From JBBQVS01 sp964250805 (GTDB taxonomy: Bacteria > Chloroflexota > Ktedonobacteria > Ktedonobacterales > Ktedonobacteraceae): a stretch of DNA of 64,000 nucleotides. Every line of letters begins with the position of its first letter. Within the stretch, counting starts at the first letter, position 1. A program made the translations under genes and the position numbers. The notes below the pieces were generated by a model, which was not told the DNA's origin, made no database searches, and saw only the letters and a list, made by a program, of their open reading frames with translations. The stretch lies in NCBI GenBank assembly GCA_964250805.1, contig CAXUHG010000005.1, forward strand, positions 36,111 through 100,110. The letters run 5' to 3'. Positions 8,622-16,703 of this stretch are shown here, piece after piece.

Positions 8622-8753
8622 ATGCAAGAAGATAAAAATATAGCACCTACCCAGGCAGAATTGAGCATTACATGGCTCGAACTGCCAGGTCGATATCAAA
8701 ATCTCTATAGAGAAACTATACTAGAAAAAATGTTCTATGTCAAGCCTTTTTAG
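8622..8753 (+). CDS. Possible 43-residue small protein
   Basis: This short reading frame begins MQEDKNIAPTQAELSITWLE and ends MFYVKPF. It has an AGAGAGG-like ribosome site 6-8 bases before the ATG. It has no recognisable domain and no membrane segment. It lies in the gap between ftsI and ftsW, in the same direction, just after a MITE-like element. Such a short frame can arise by chance, so it is offered as a candidate only. Confidence 0.3.
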   Translation: MQEDKNIAPTQAELSITWLELPGRYQNLYRETILEKMFYVKPF

Positions 8754-8790
8754 TGCGAATGTTCTAAGGAATTAGAAATAGGTAAAACTC

Positions 8791-10377
8791 ATGCTACGTG
8801 ACAAGCAAAAAAACAGCGAGATGCAAGCTAGGGGACGTAACGAACAGTCTCCTCCGGTTTTACGCTCTCCTGCGTTGGCTGCGGCTGATCAGGGGCGTGC
8901 GAAACGCAAGGAAGAGCAGGCATCAAAAGTGAAAGGCAGCTCATACAGCTCACGTTCCGCACAGCGCATGAGTTTCGCGGCACAGGATACATTAGTACGC
9001 CCGAACACAGCCCTCAAGAAGAAGTTGCCGAAACAGGTGCGCAGCTTCTCGAAGGTAGGTGCGGTAAAAGAACCTGAGCCATATATGGGCGTCACTCCTA
9101 GCTGGCGTGCGCGTATGGCGCAGGTGGCGGAGCGTCCAGAGGTGCAGGAGCAGGGACCTGTTGCTCCTGTCAAGGCGGTCAGTACCGATGAGCAGAAAAA
9201 GCTAGCCGCCTTAGAAATGAACCTACCGCGTGTAGCAGGAAAAATTGACTCGGCACTGCTCATTATCGTGCTTGCGCTGGTCTGCATTGGCCTGGTGGCA
9301 GTCTATAGTGCTGGTTCGTTTATCGGGGCACACGACTATGGTGATCCGTCCTACTTCTTTCAGAGGCAACTACTATGGGCGTCGCTGGGCGTGGTCGTGT
9401 TGTTCGTGACCATGCGTATCGACTATCGCTTCTGGCGTCGGGTTTCGTTAATCGGACTTGTGATTACCTTTCCGATGCTGGTCTACGTCTTGAAGTTTGG
9501 TACAAGTGCCTATGGTGCGTCGCGTTGGATTGGCTTTGGCTCGTTTTTCTCGTTTCAGCCTAGCGAGCTTATCAAGCTAGTGCTGGCACTGTATATAGCT
9601 GACTGGCTAGCTCGTAAGGGAAGTCAAGTTGGCACATTCCTGTATGGATTGGCACCATTCGTAATTCTGGTTGGTGTGATTCTTGGGTTGGTTCTGCTCG
9701 AAAACGATATGGGAACGGCAATTATTATAGCTGGGCTTACCACCGTAATGTTCTTTTCGGCGGGTGCCAATATTGTGCAGTTCCTGCTAGCGATGGGCTG
9801 TGGTGGTCTTATCTTCGCAACGCAGGCATTTCATGGCTATCGTGCGTTACGCTTGACTGGATTTATGAACCCATTCAAGGACATAACTGGAATAAATTTG
9901 CAATTATATCAATCACTTCTAGCACTTGGTTCAGGCGGTTGGCTGGGTGTTGGGCTGGGAGCAAGTCGGCAAAAGACTGGCTACCTGCCACTGCCACAGA
10001 TAGACTCGATCTTCGCCATTATAGGTGAGGAACTGGGATTTATCGCATGTGCAGCCATCGTTGTATTGTTTCTCTTTCTCGCGTTTCGCGGCTTCCGCTT
10101 AGCGCGTCGCACACAGGATATGTATGGTTCGCTGTTAGCAGCAGGCATTACGACATGGCTGGTGCTACAGGCAATGATCAATATTGGTTCGACAACAGGT
10201 TCTATTCCCTACACAGGCGTTCCTTTACCGTTTATTAGCTATGGCGGCTCCTCCTTCGTCATCTCGATGGCGGCTGTGGGAGTGCTACTCAACATCTCGC
10301 GCTACATTCAGAAGCCAGAAACTTCTGCGTTGAAGCGCACGGTGACTATGACGATTAAAAAACAACAGGCACAGTAA
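8791..10377 (+). CDS. ftsW: FtsW/RodA/SpoVE-family glycosyltransferase with long N-terminal extension
   Basis: SEDS-family peptidoglycan polymerase that works with the neighbouring class B PBP. The membrane core starts near residue 155 (DSALLIIVLALVCIGLVAVY) and continues with about ten spans. Family signatures are SRWIGFGSFFSFQPSELIK, the GFIACAAIVVLFL region and the final PLPFISYGGSS motif. The first 150 residues are hydrophilic, basic and low-complexity, making the protein 528 residues against about 380 in most relatives. The ATG at 8791 lacks a strong ribosome site, so a later start cannot be excluded. Confidence 0.92.
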   Translation: MLRDKQKNSEMQARGRNEQSPPVLRSPALAAADQGRAKRKEEQASKVKGSSYSSRSAQRMSFAAQDTLVRPNTALKKKLPKQVRSFSKVGAVKEPEPYMGVTPSWRARMAQVAERPEVQEQGPVAPVKAVSTDEQKKLAALEMNLPRVAGKIDSALLIIVLALVCIGLVAVYSAGSFIGAHDYGDPSYFFQRQLLWASLGVVVLFVTMRIDYRFWRRVSLIGLVITFPMLVYVLKFGTSAYGASRWIGFGSFFSFQPSELIKLVLALYIADWLARKGSQVGTFLYGLAPFVILVGVILGLVLLENDMGTAIIIAGLTTVMFFSAGANIVQFLLAMGCGGLIFATQAFHGYRALRLTGFMNPFKDITGINLQLYQSLLALGSGGWLGVGLGASRQKTGYLPLPQIDSIFAIIGEELGFIACAAIVVLFLFLAFRGFRLARRTQDMYGSLLAAGITTWLVLQAMINIGSTTGSIPYTGVPLPFISYGGSSFVISMAAVGVLLNISRYIQKPETSALKRTVTMTIKKQQAQ

Positions 10378-10399
10378 TGCGTGCCATTATAGGACTTTT

Positions 10400-11563
10400 A
10401 TGCGCGTTCTTATCTCTGGCGGCGGCACCGGAGGGCATGTCTATCCAGCTCTCGCGGTGGCAATGCAGCTACAACAACATTATAATGCGGAAATTCTCTA
10501 TCTCGGTAGCGACGATGGCTTAGAGACACGCCTCGTTCCCGCTACTGGTTTGCCTCTCAAAACGATTCAAGCAGGCAAGTTACAACGCTACGTCTCGTGG
10601 CGCACTATGACAGGGGTTGCGCGGATTCCTGTTGGCATGACGCAAGCAATCGGCATTGTACGTGCTTTTCGACCAGATGTAGCGTTTACTAGTGGCGGCT
10701 ATGTCGCGGTTCCTGCAGGTCTGGCGGCTCGCATTCATGGCGTACCTTTCTTGATGCACCAGCAGGACGTACCACCCAACCTGTCGAACAAACTACTTGC
10801 ACCACTGGCAACCCGTATCTCGGTGGCGTTTGCCGACTCACAACGCTTCTTTCCAGCGCGAAAGACGCTCCATCTCGGCAATCCAATCCGACAGGCTATT
10901 CTCGATGTCCGCGCTGTTTCTCCACAACAAGCTTGCACAAACTTGGGACTTACACCAGACTTGCCACTTGTACTGGTAACTGGTGGTAGTCAGGGAGCGC
11001 GACACCTGAACCAGACCGTCTGTCATGCCCTACCAGAACTGCTGCAACAGTGTCAAGTGCTACAGATTAGTGGTAGCAACCTATACGAAGAGACGAAGGC
11101 TCTTGCAGACGAGAAGTTAGCCGGGATTGATGAAGAGACGCGCCAAAGATATCGCCTGGAACCGTATATGGATGCGGAGATGCCGTTGGCATTGCAAGCC
11201 GCAGGAATTGTGCTATGTCGCTCTGGTGCCTCTGTGTTAAGCGAACTGGCAGTGTTGGGCAAGCCGAGTATCCTGGTACCATTGCCTCCAGCGATAGGCA
11301 GTTCGCCACAGGAGGCGAACGCGGCAATGTTTCAACGCGAAGGGGCGGCAGAAGTAATCGTCGATAATTTATTGAAACCTGAATTATTGCTAAATCGTGT
11401 AACATCTATACTATCACAGCCTGCTCGCTTGCGGGTGATGTCTGAAGCGGCTACAACGCTGGCAAAGCCGAATGCGACACAGGCAATTGTAGAAGCTATC
11501 GTTACGATGGCGAAGGGAACTGTAGCGAAAACGCCCAGTACATATGAGGTAACAAGCATTTGA
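10400..11563 (+). CDS. murG: UDP-GlcNAc:undecaprenyl-PP-MurNAc-pentapeptide GlcNAc transferase MurG
   Basis: Makes lipid II from lipid I on the inner membrane face. It is a GT28/GT-B enzyme with the N-terminal GGGTGGHVYPALAVA loop at residues 7-21, the HQQDVPPNLSNK acceptor region, VTGGSQGARHLN at the start of the second domain, and CRSGASVLSELA for UDP-GlcNAc binding. The 387 residues are of normal length. Its stop codon overlaps the start of murC by 4 bases, implying translational coupling. Confidence 0.96.
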   Translation: MRVLISGGGTGGHVYPALAVAMQLQQHYNAEILYLGSDDGLETRLVPATGLPLKTIQAGKLQRYVSWRTMTGVARIPVGMTQAIGIVRAFRPDVAFTSGGYVAVPAGLAARIHGVPFLMHQQDVPPNLSNKLLAPLATRISVAFADSQRFFPARKTLHLGNPIRQAILDVRAVSPQQACTNLGLTPDLPLVLVTGGSQGARHLNQTVCHALPELLQQCQVLQISGSNLYEETKALADEKLAGIDEETRQRYRLEPYMDAEMPLALQAAGIVLCRSGASVLSELAVLGKPSILVPLPPAIGSSPQEANAAMFQREGAAEVIVDNLLKPELLLNRVTSILSQPARLRVMSEAATTLAKPNATQAIVEAIVTMAKGTVAKTPSTYEVTSI

Positions 11564-13101
11564 GCCAGTTACGTTTACATTTCATGGGTATAGGCGGTCA
11601 AGGTATCTCGGCTGTAGCGCAGATGGCACTACAGGCGGGTCAAATTGTGACGGGCTGCGATCAAAATGTATCCGCGACGACGCGTGCTTTAGAGAAGGTT
11701 GGCATTCCAGTACAGATTGGACATAGTGCCGAGCATCTCAACGATGCTGATGCGCTCGTGATTAGTCCAGCCGTACCTGCACTCAATCCAAACAATCCAG
11801 AGTTGTTAGCGGCACGAGAGCGCGGTCTACGGATTGTGACATGGCAAGAGCTATTGGGAGAGTTGTTCCAGGGGAAATTATTGTTGTCGGTCTGTGGCGT
11901 GCATGGTAAAGGTACGACAACTGCTCTGCTTTCGTTGATGCTCACTGATGCTGGCTTCGACCCGACATGTGAGATTGGCGCGGTGGTGCCACGCTTCGGT
12001 GCAAACTATCGTCTCGGCAAGAGCGAGTATGTAGTGAATGAGGCTGACGAATTCAACCATAATTTCTGGCATTATCATCCACGTCTCGTTATGGTCAAGG
12101 CACTGGAATTTGAGCATCCAGAATTCTTCGCCGACTACGAAGCGTTTCTAGCCGCCTTTGAACACTTTGTACGTGGCATGGATATGCAGGGTCAGTGGTC
12201 GCTACCGCCAACGCTAATTGTAAATATCGACAGCCCAGGTTGTCTCGACCTGCTGACACGTCTGAGCGATTGGACTGGACGCGTTATCACCTACTCGGTT
12301 GAAGGCTTACAGCCCGATATGGGAACGATGGAGAGCAATCTTGTTCCAGATGCAAGTGAAGCTGGCTACATCGAGGTGCCAGTAGGAGAGCAAAAAACGG
12401 CGACGTTCGAGGCGTTTGATGTGCGCTTGGATGGTGAAACGAGCTTCAAGATAAGAAGCGGCGATGCTTCTGTAGTAGACGAGCCGATACAGCTACAGCT
12501 ACCAGGAGTACACAATGTCGAGAATGCGCTGGCGGCGTTCGTGGCGGCACAGATGGTAGGCGCGGATGCGGCAACGCTGGTCAAGACAATCGAGGGCTTT
12601 GGCGGAATTCGCCGTCGCTTCGAGATACGTCATCAAGGACCGCTGCAGGTCAATGGACAGACGCTCGACGTGATGATTGTCGATGACTACGCCCATCATC
12701 CAACGGCGATTGCCGCGACGTTAGAGGCAACGAAGCAACGCTATCCGAATCGGCGCATCGTCGCGGTCTATCAGCCGCACATGTATAGCAGAACGAAAAC
12801 CTTTTTTGGGCAGTTCTTGTCCGCATTTAATGATGCAGATGTGGCGATTATTACCGATATCTTTCCCGCACGAGAGCGCGATACGGGGCTTGTCTCTGCG
12901 CACGAATTAGTGCAGACAATGGAGCGAGAGCCACATTTCAAGAATGGGGCGGTTGTATTGCACGGTGGAAGTGCGCAAGAAACGCTAAGAAGAGTACAAA
13001 TGACACTACGTTCGGGCGACATTTTATTGATAATGGGAGCAGGCGATATTTATACCGTGACCGAGCGATTATTGGAACAAGACGTACAAGCGAGAGCCTA
13101 G
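11560..13101 (+). CDS. murC: UDP-N-acetylmuramate--L-alanine ligase MurC
   Basis: ATP-dependent Mur ligase adding L-Ala to UDP-MurNAc. It starts at TTG in a TTGA overlap with the murG stop. The N-terminal Rossmann part is MGIGGQGISAVAQMALQAG. The ATP loop reads GVHGKGTTTALLS rather than the common GTHGKTTT, so it carries an extra Gly. Central motifs NEADEFNHNF and the C-terminal DDYAHHPTAI, YQPHMYSRTKTF and GAGDIY are in place. The Glu/His/Phe-rich LEFEHPEFF is also seen in the related ligase Mpl, but the murG-murC-murB context favours MurC. It has 513 residues. Confidence 0.92.
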   Translation: MSQLRLHFMGIGGQGISAVAQMALQAGQIVTGCDQNVSATTRALEKVGIPVQIGHSAEHLNDADALVISPAVPALNPNNPELLAARERGLRIVTWQELLGELFQGKLLLSVCGVHGKGTTTALLSLMLTDAGFDPTCEIGAVVPRFGANYRLGKSEYVVNEADEFNHNFWHYHPRLVMVKALEFEHPEFFADYEAFLAAFEHFVRGMDMQGQWSLPPTLIVNIDSPGCLDLLTRLSDWTGRVITYSVEGLQPDMGTMESNLVPDASEAGYIEVPVGEQKTATFEAFDVRLDGETSFKIRSGDASVVDEPIQLQLPGVHNVENALAAFVAAQMVGADAATLVKTIEGFGGIRRRFEIRHQGPLQVNGQTLDVMIVDDYAHHPTAIAATLEATKQRYPNRRIVAVYQPHMYSRTKTFFGQFLSAFNDADVAIITDIFPARERDTGLVSAHELVQTMEREPHFKNGAVVLHGGSAQETLRRVQMTLRSGDILLIMGAGDIYTVTERLLEQDVQARA

Positions 13102-13112
13102 AGGAAACCGAC

Positions 13113-14129
13113 ATGGCGTTTGAGATTGAGACAGCATATAACGAGCTACGCACTCTTGTAGGAGAGCGGATTCGTCGCAATGAGCCGCTCGCACGTCATT
13201 GTACCTTTGGCGTGGGTGGTCCCGCCGACGTGTGGATTCCGCTTACCACACGCGAAGACCTGCTGAACGTCGTAACGCTTTGTGCTGAGCGACACTGGCC
13301 TTTGCTGATGATGGGCAATGGCACAAACGTCCTCTATGGCGATGCAGGAGTACGCGGCGGGGTTGCTCGTGTAGCCTTAAATAGCTACACAATTGAGGAT
13401 CGCGGCGAGAATACTGCTTTATTAGTAGCAGGAGCGGGCGTAAGCTGGCCTCGTTTGTTGAACGAGCTTGCGGGACTTGGATGGGGCGGATTGGAATTTG
13501 GTCCTGGTATTCCTGGTACGCTTGGCGGTGGAGTAATCAGTAACGCAGGAGCACATGGTGGCGAACTTGGTGAGGTGCTGGAATGGATTGAGGTGTGTGA
13601 CGCGAACGAGGCCGAGCAACAGCCAAAAATGGTGCGCTATACACATGACGAAATTGAGTTGAGCTATAGGCATAGTCGCTTTCGCGCCTTGCGTCGAGTG
13701 CAGTTCGATGAGCAGGGGTATCCGGTAGCGGCACCGAGAAAATTAATTGAACCATCTGAAATTATTGTCCAATTGGGAATACGTTTGCATCGTGCGGAAC
13801 CGACAACGCTACGCGCGACTATGAATGAATATAAACAACACCGTAAGAGGACGCAGCCACCACAGCAAAGTGCTGGCTCTGTCTTCAAAAATCCAGCAGG
13901 GGACTCTGCTGGTCGTCTAATTGAAGCGGCTGGTATGAAGGGGCTGACCTACGGTGGGGCGCAAATTTCTGAGCGTCACGCCAACTTTATTGTCAATGTA
14001 GGAGGTGCAAGTGCGGCGGATATCGCGGCACTGATTCGGATGGCCCATACTCGCGTGCGCGAACAATTTGGTGTGGATATGGAGTTAGAAGTTGAATTGC
14101 GTGGCGAATGGAAGAAGGTGATGACATGA
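13113..14129 (+). CDS. murB: UDP-N-acetylenolpyruvoylglucosamine reductase MurB
   Basis: FAD- and NADPH-dependent reductase completing UDP-MurNAc. FAD-binding blocks are HCTFGVGGPADVWIP, LLMMGNGTNVL and GPGIPGTLGGGVISNAGAHG. The catalytic Ser lies in SAGSVFKNP and the final AQISERHANFIVN block is intact. SYRHSRF resembles the Tyr-loop segment of type I enzymes. There are 338 residues. The stop codon overlaps the ftsQ start in an ATGA. Confidence 0.95.
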   Translation: MAFEIETAYNELRTLVGERIRRNEPLARHCTFGVGGPADVWIPLTTREDLLNVVTLCAERHWPLLMMGNGTNVLYGDAGVRGGVARVALNSYTIEDRGENTALLVAGAGVSWPRLLNELAGLGWGGLEFGPGIPGTLGGGVISNAGAHGGELGEVLEWIEVCDANEAEQQPKMVRYTHDEIELSYRHSRFRALRRVQFDEQGYPVAAPRKLIEPSEIIVQLGIRLHRAEPTTLRATMNEYKQHRKRTQPPQQSAGSVFKNPAGDSAGRLIEAAGMKGLTYGGAQISERHANFIVNVGGASAADIAALIRMAHTRVREQFGVDMELEVELRGEWKKVMT

Positions 14130-15268
14130 CAGAAAAGAAACCTTTACGAGAGCAACGAGCCAATCATTCTTATAGTCAAAATCTCAATACACAACGATCT
14201 TATGATAACAATACACGAAAAGTTCAGAAAAATGCGCGTCCAGAGCCAGTACTAGAGTCGGTCAAATTGCAGCGCGTGGTCACTATTCCACAGGAAGACC
14301 CCACAACGGCATGGAATAGTTTCGAGCAGCGACAAAAGCAGATGCGCCGCGCTAACTCTCGACCATACAGCTATGTAGAGGAGAAGCATCCAATTGCTGC
14401 CCGTACCTATGCGCAAACAGGGGTACATGCGTCAAGCGGACGTATCAGAGCTATACGTCGAGAGCAAGAGGCGCAGTCAAAGCCTGTGCCAGCACGTAGT
14501 GGACGTAGAGAGGTTCGTAAGGGATTTATCTGGCGCATTCTTAGCTTCTTTGCGATTGCGATTGTTGTGGTATTAGGAATAAACTTCGCTTTTACCAGTA
14601 GTGCTTTTCGTATCGAACAGGTCAATGTGGTAGGGACACATAATAGCGCGTTAATCGGCACAATTCAGCGTATGGGCATGCAGGGACAGAATATCTTTAC
14701 CGTGAACGCGACTGGCATAACATCGAGAGTCGATGCCTCTCCACTGGTAGCTTCGTCGAGTCTGAGCAAGGACTGGCCTAATCGTCTCACGGTAACGGTG
14801 GTCGAGCGTATCCCTGTGTTGCTCTGGCAGACGAAGCACGGGACCTACAGCGTTGACAATTCAGGCGTGGTCATCGCGCCTTTGAGCGACACCGCAAATG
14901 CCAATGCGCTTATGACGGTGGTTGATGTACGTAATAGTGGGAATGGTCAAGTATTGAACCCCGGTGTACGCTTGAATAAGGACGATATTGCATTTGCCGC
15001 AGACGTGTTTCATCGCCTCCCAAGTGTTACAGGTATCACAACATTCAAACTGCGCTATGATGCTACCGCTTCGGGTGGAACATATGTTGTCGAAAGTCCT
15101 AGTGGTTGGTTGGCGTATCTTGGGAGTATACATGACACCAATCCGCTTGATAATCGGCTGACTGAGTTACAGCAAATAGTTCGGATGGCGCAGCAGCAGC
15201 AGATGAACCTTGCAACCATTGATTTACGCTACGGTCTGCGTCCAGTCTATACATTGAAGAATGCATAA
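14126..15268 (+). CDS. ftsQ: Cell-division protein FtsQ/DivIB
   Basis: Bitopic divisome protein joining FtsL/FtsB to the septal synthase. An ATG at 14108 would overlap murB by 22 bases; the ATG at 14126 gives the classic 4-base overlap with the murB stop and is preferred (380 residues). The first 135 residues are basic and disordered, with one span near residues 140-160 (ILSFFAIAIVVVLGINFAF). A POTRA domain follows (FRIEQVNVVGTHN to VVERIPVLLW), then the beta domain. The long cytoplasmic tail resembles those in Actinobacteria. Confidence 0.9.
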   Translation: MTEKKPLREQRANHSYSQNLNTQRSYDNNTRKVQKNARPEPVLESVKLQRVVTIPQEDPTTAWNSFEQRQKQMRRANSRPYSYVEEKHPIAARTYAQTGVHASSGRIRAIRREQEAQSKPVPARSGRREVRKGFIWRILSFFAIAIVVVLGINFAFTSSAFRIEQVNVVGTHNSALIGTIQRMGMQGQNIFTVNATGITSRVDASPLVASSSLSKDWPNRLTVTVVERIPVLLWQTKHGTYSVDNSGVVIAPLSDTANANALMTVVDVRNSGNGQVLNPGVRLNKDDIAFAADVFHRLPSVTGITTFKLRYDATASGGTYVVESPSGWLAYLGSIHDTNPLDNRLTELQQIVRMAQQQQMNLATIDLRYGLRPVYTLKNA

Positions 15269-15319
15269 CGGCGGGAGCAATCCTGCCAAATGGCACTAGT
15301 TGAGTTGCCATGAGAATCA

Positions 15320-15350
15320 GTAGGGACTGATTTATCACGTCCTGATGAAA
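15320..15350. repeat. Half copy of the MITE-like element
   Basis: GTAGGGACTGATTTATCACG matches one end of the inverted-repeat elements elsewhere in the window, but no matching second arm follows. It lies in the 150-bp gap between ftsQ and ftsA. Other half copies are seen at 5025 and 45376. Confidence 0.5.
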
Positions 15351-15418
15351 TTGCGAGAGAAGGTCTCGCAAGGCCATGTAGTGTGTCTCACAACTGAACC
15401 GCCCAAAGGAGCGTCAAG

Positions 15419-16657
15419 GTGCAAGAACGGGTGATCGTCGGAATCGACGTTGGAACAACAAAAATCTGTGTCCTTGTTGGCGAGTTGGACCGCGACGGGA
15501 AACTGAATATTGTTGGCGTTGGCACCTGTCCTTCGCAGGGTCTGCGCCGAGGTGTGGTGGTGAACATTGAAGAGACCGTCACTTCCATCGCTGCCGCATT
15601 AGACCGTGCCGAACGGCTATCAGGGAAGAAGCTGACCACCGCATACGTTGGTATCGCGGGTAGCCACATCGAGTCCGAAAACAGTAAGGGCTTTGTGGCG
15701 ATCTCGCCGAGCCACCGCGACATTATTCAAAACGATATCAGCCGTGCTATAGAGGTCGCACGCGCTATTCCATTGACGACGAATCGTGAGGTCATTCATG
15801 TAATTCCACGCGGCTACGTCGTCGATGGGCAAGAGGGCATCAAGAACCCCATTGGTATGTCGGGTTTCCGTCTGGAGGTGGAGACGCACATTATCACAGG
15901 CTCGGTGTCTTCCATTCACAATTTGATCAAGTGTGTGCATAAGTCGCAAGTGGAGATCGAAGACCTCGTGTTAGAGCCGCTCGCCTCAAGCGAGGCCGTG
16001 CTGGACGATGGTGAGACCGATCTAGGTGTTGCCTTAATCGACATTGGTGGCGGCACCACCGATGTCGCCGTCTTCTCCGACGGAGCTATCTGGCATACCG
16101 TTGTCTTGCCAATTGGTGGCAACTTAATTACAAGCGATATCGCAATTGGCCTACGATTGCCCTTTGCCGTCGCGGAAGAATTAAAGGTCACATATGGGCA
16201 TTGCGACCCGGCAACCATCGCCGAAGACGACATGATTGATCTGGCGCAATTCATGCCGGACTGCAATGATCTTGTGCCACGCAAACTGTTGGCGGAGATT
16301 ATTCAGGCGCGTGTCGAAGAACTTTTCAGTATGGTGCATGAGGAAATCAAAAAATCCGGCTATGACGGTATGCTTCCGGCTGGCTTGGTTATCACTGGTG
16401 GTACGGCGGAACTCCCCGGCATCCTTGATGTCGCGGGACAGACGCTTGATCTACCGGCGCGCATTGGCACACCGATAGGATTACTAGGATTAGCTGATTC
16501 GATTAGCCGTCCTGCCTATGCCACTTCGGTTGGCCTACTCTTGTGGGGCTTACGCCACACCTCGCTCTTTATCGACGAGGAGGAGCCAGAAGAGGAAGGC
16601 GCAACAAGCGACGTTATGGCTCGCCTAGGCCGCTGGCTGCGAGCATTCATTCCGTAA
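15419..16657 (+). CDS. ftsA: Cell-division protein FtsA
   Basis: Actin-like ATPase that tethers FtsZ to the membrane. The GTG start has AAAGGAG at 15405-15411. Nucleotide-binding motifs are GIDVGTTKICVLVGE at residues 7-21, LIDIGGGTTDVAVF, and VITGGTAELPGI. The 1C (SHS2) subdomain lies between the first two. The last residues, DVMARLGRWLRAFIP, form the amphipathic membrane-targeting helix. At 412 residues the length is normal. It is followed by ftsZ after 46 bases. Confidence 0.97.
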   Translation: MQERVIVGIDVGTTKICVLVGELDRDGKLNIVGVGTCPSQGLRRGVVVNIEETVTSIAAALDRAERLSGKKLTTAYVGIAGSHIESENSKGFVAISPSHRDIIQNDISRAIEVARAIPLTTNREVIHVIPRGYVVDGQEGIKNPIGMSGFRLEVETHIITGSVSSIHNLIKCVHKSQVEIEDLVLEPLASSEAVLDDGETDLGVALIDIGGGTTDVAVFSDGAIWHTVVLPIGGNLITSDIAIGLRLPFAVAEELKVTYGHCDPATIAEDDMIDLAQFMPDCNDLVPRKLLAEIIQARVEELFSMVHEEIKKSGYDGMLPAGLVITGGTAELPGILDVAGQTLDLPARIGTPIGLLGLADSISRPAYATSVGLLLWGLRHTSLFIDEEEPEEEGATSDVMARLGRWLRAFIP

Positions 16658-16703
16658 GACACATCTATGGGCGCGATTGCCGCGCCCGAAAGGGGCCACG
16701 AAT

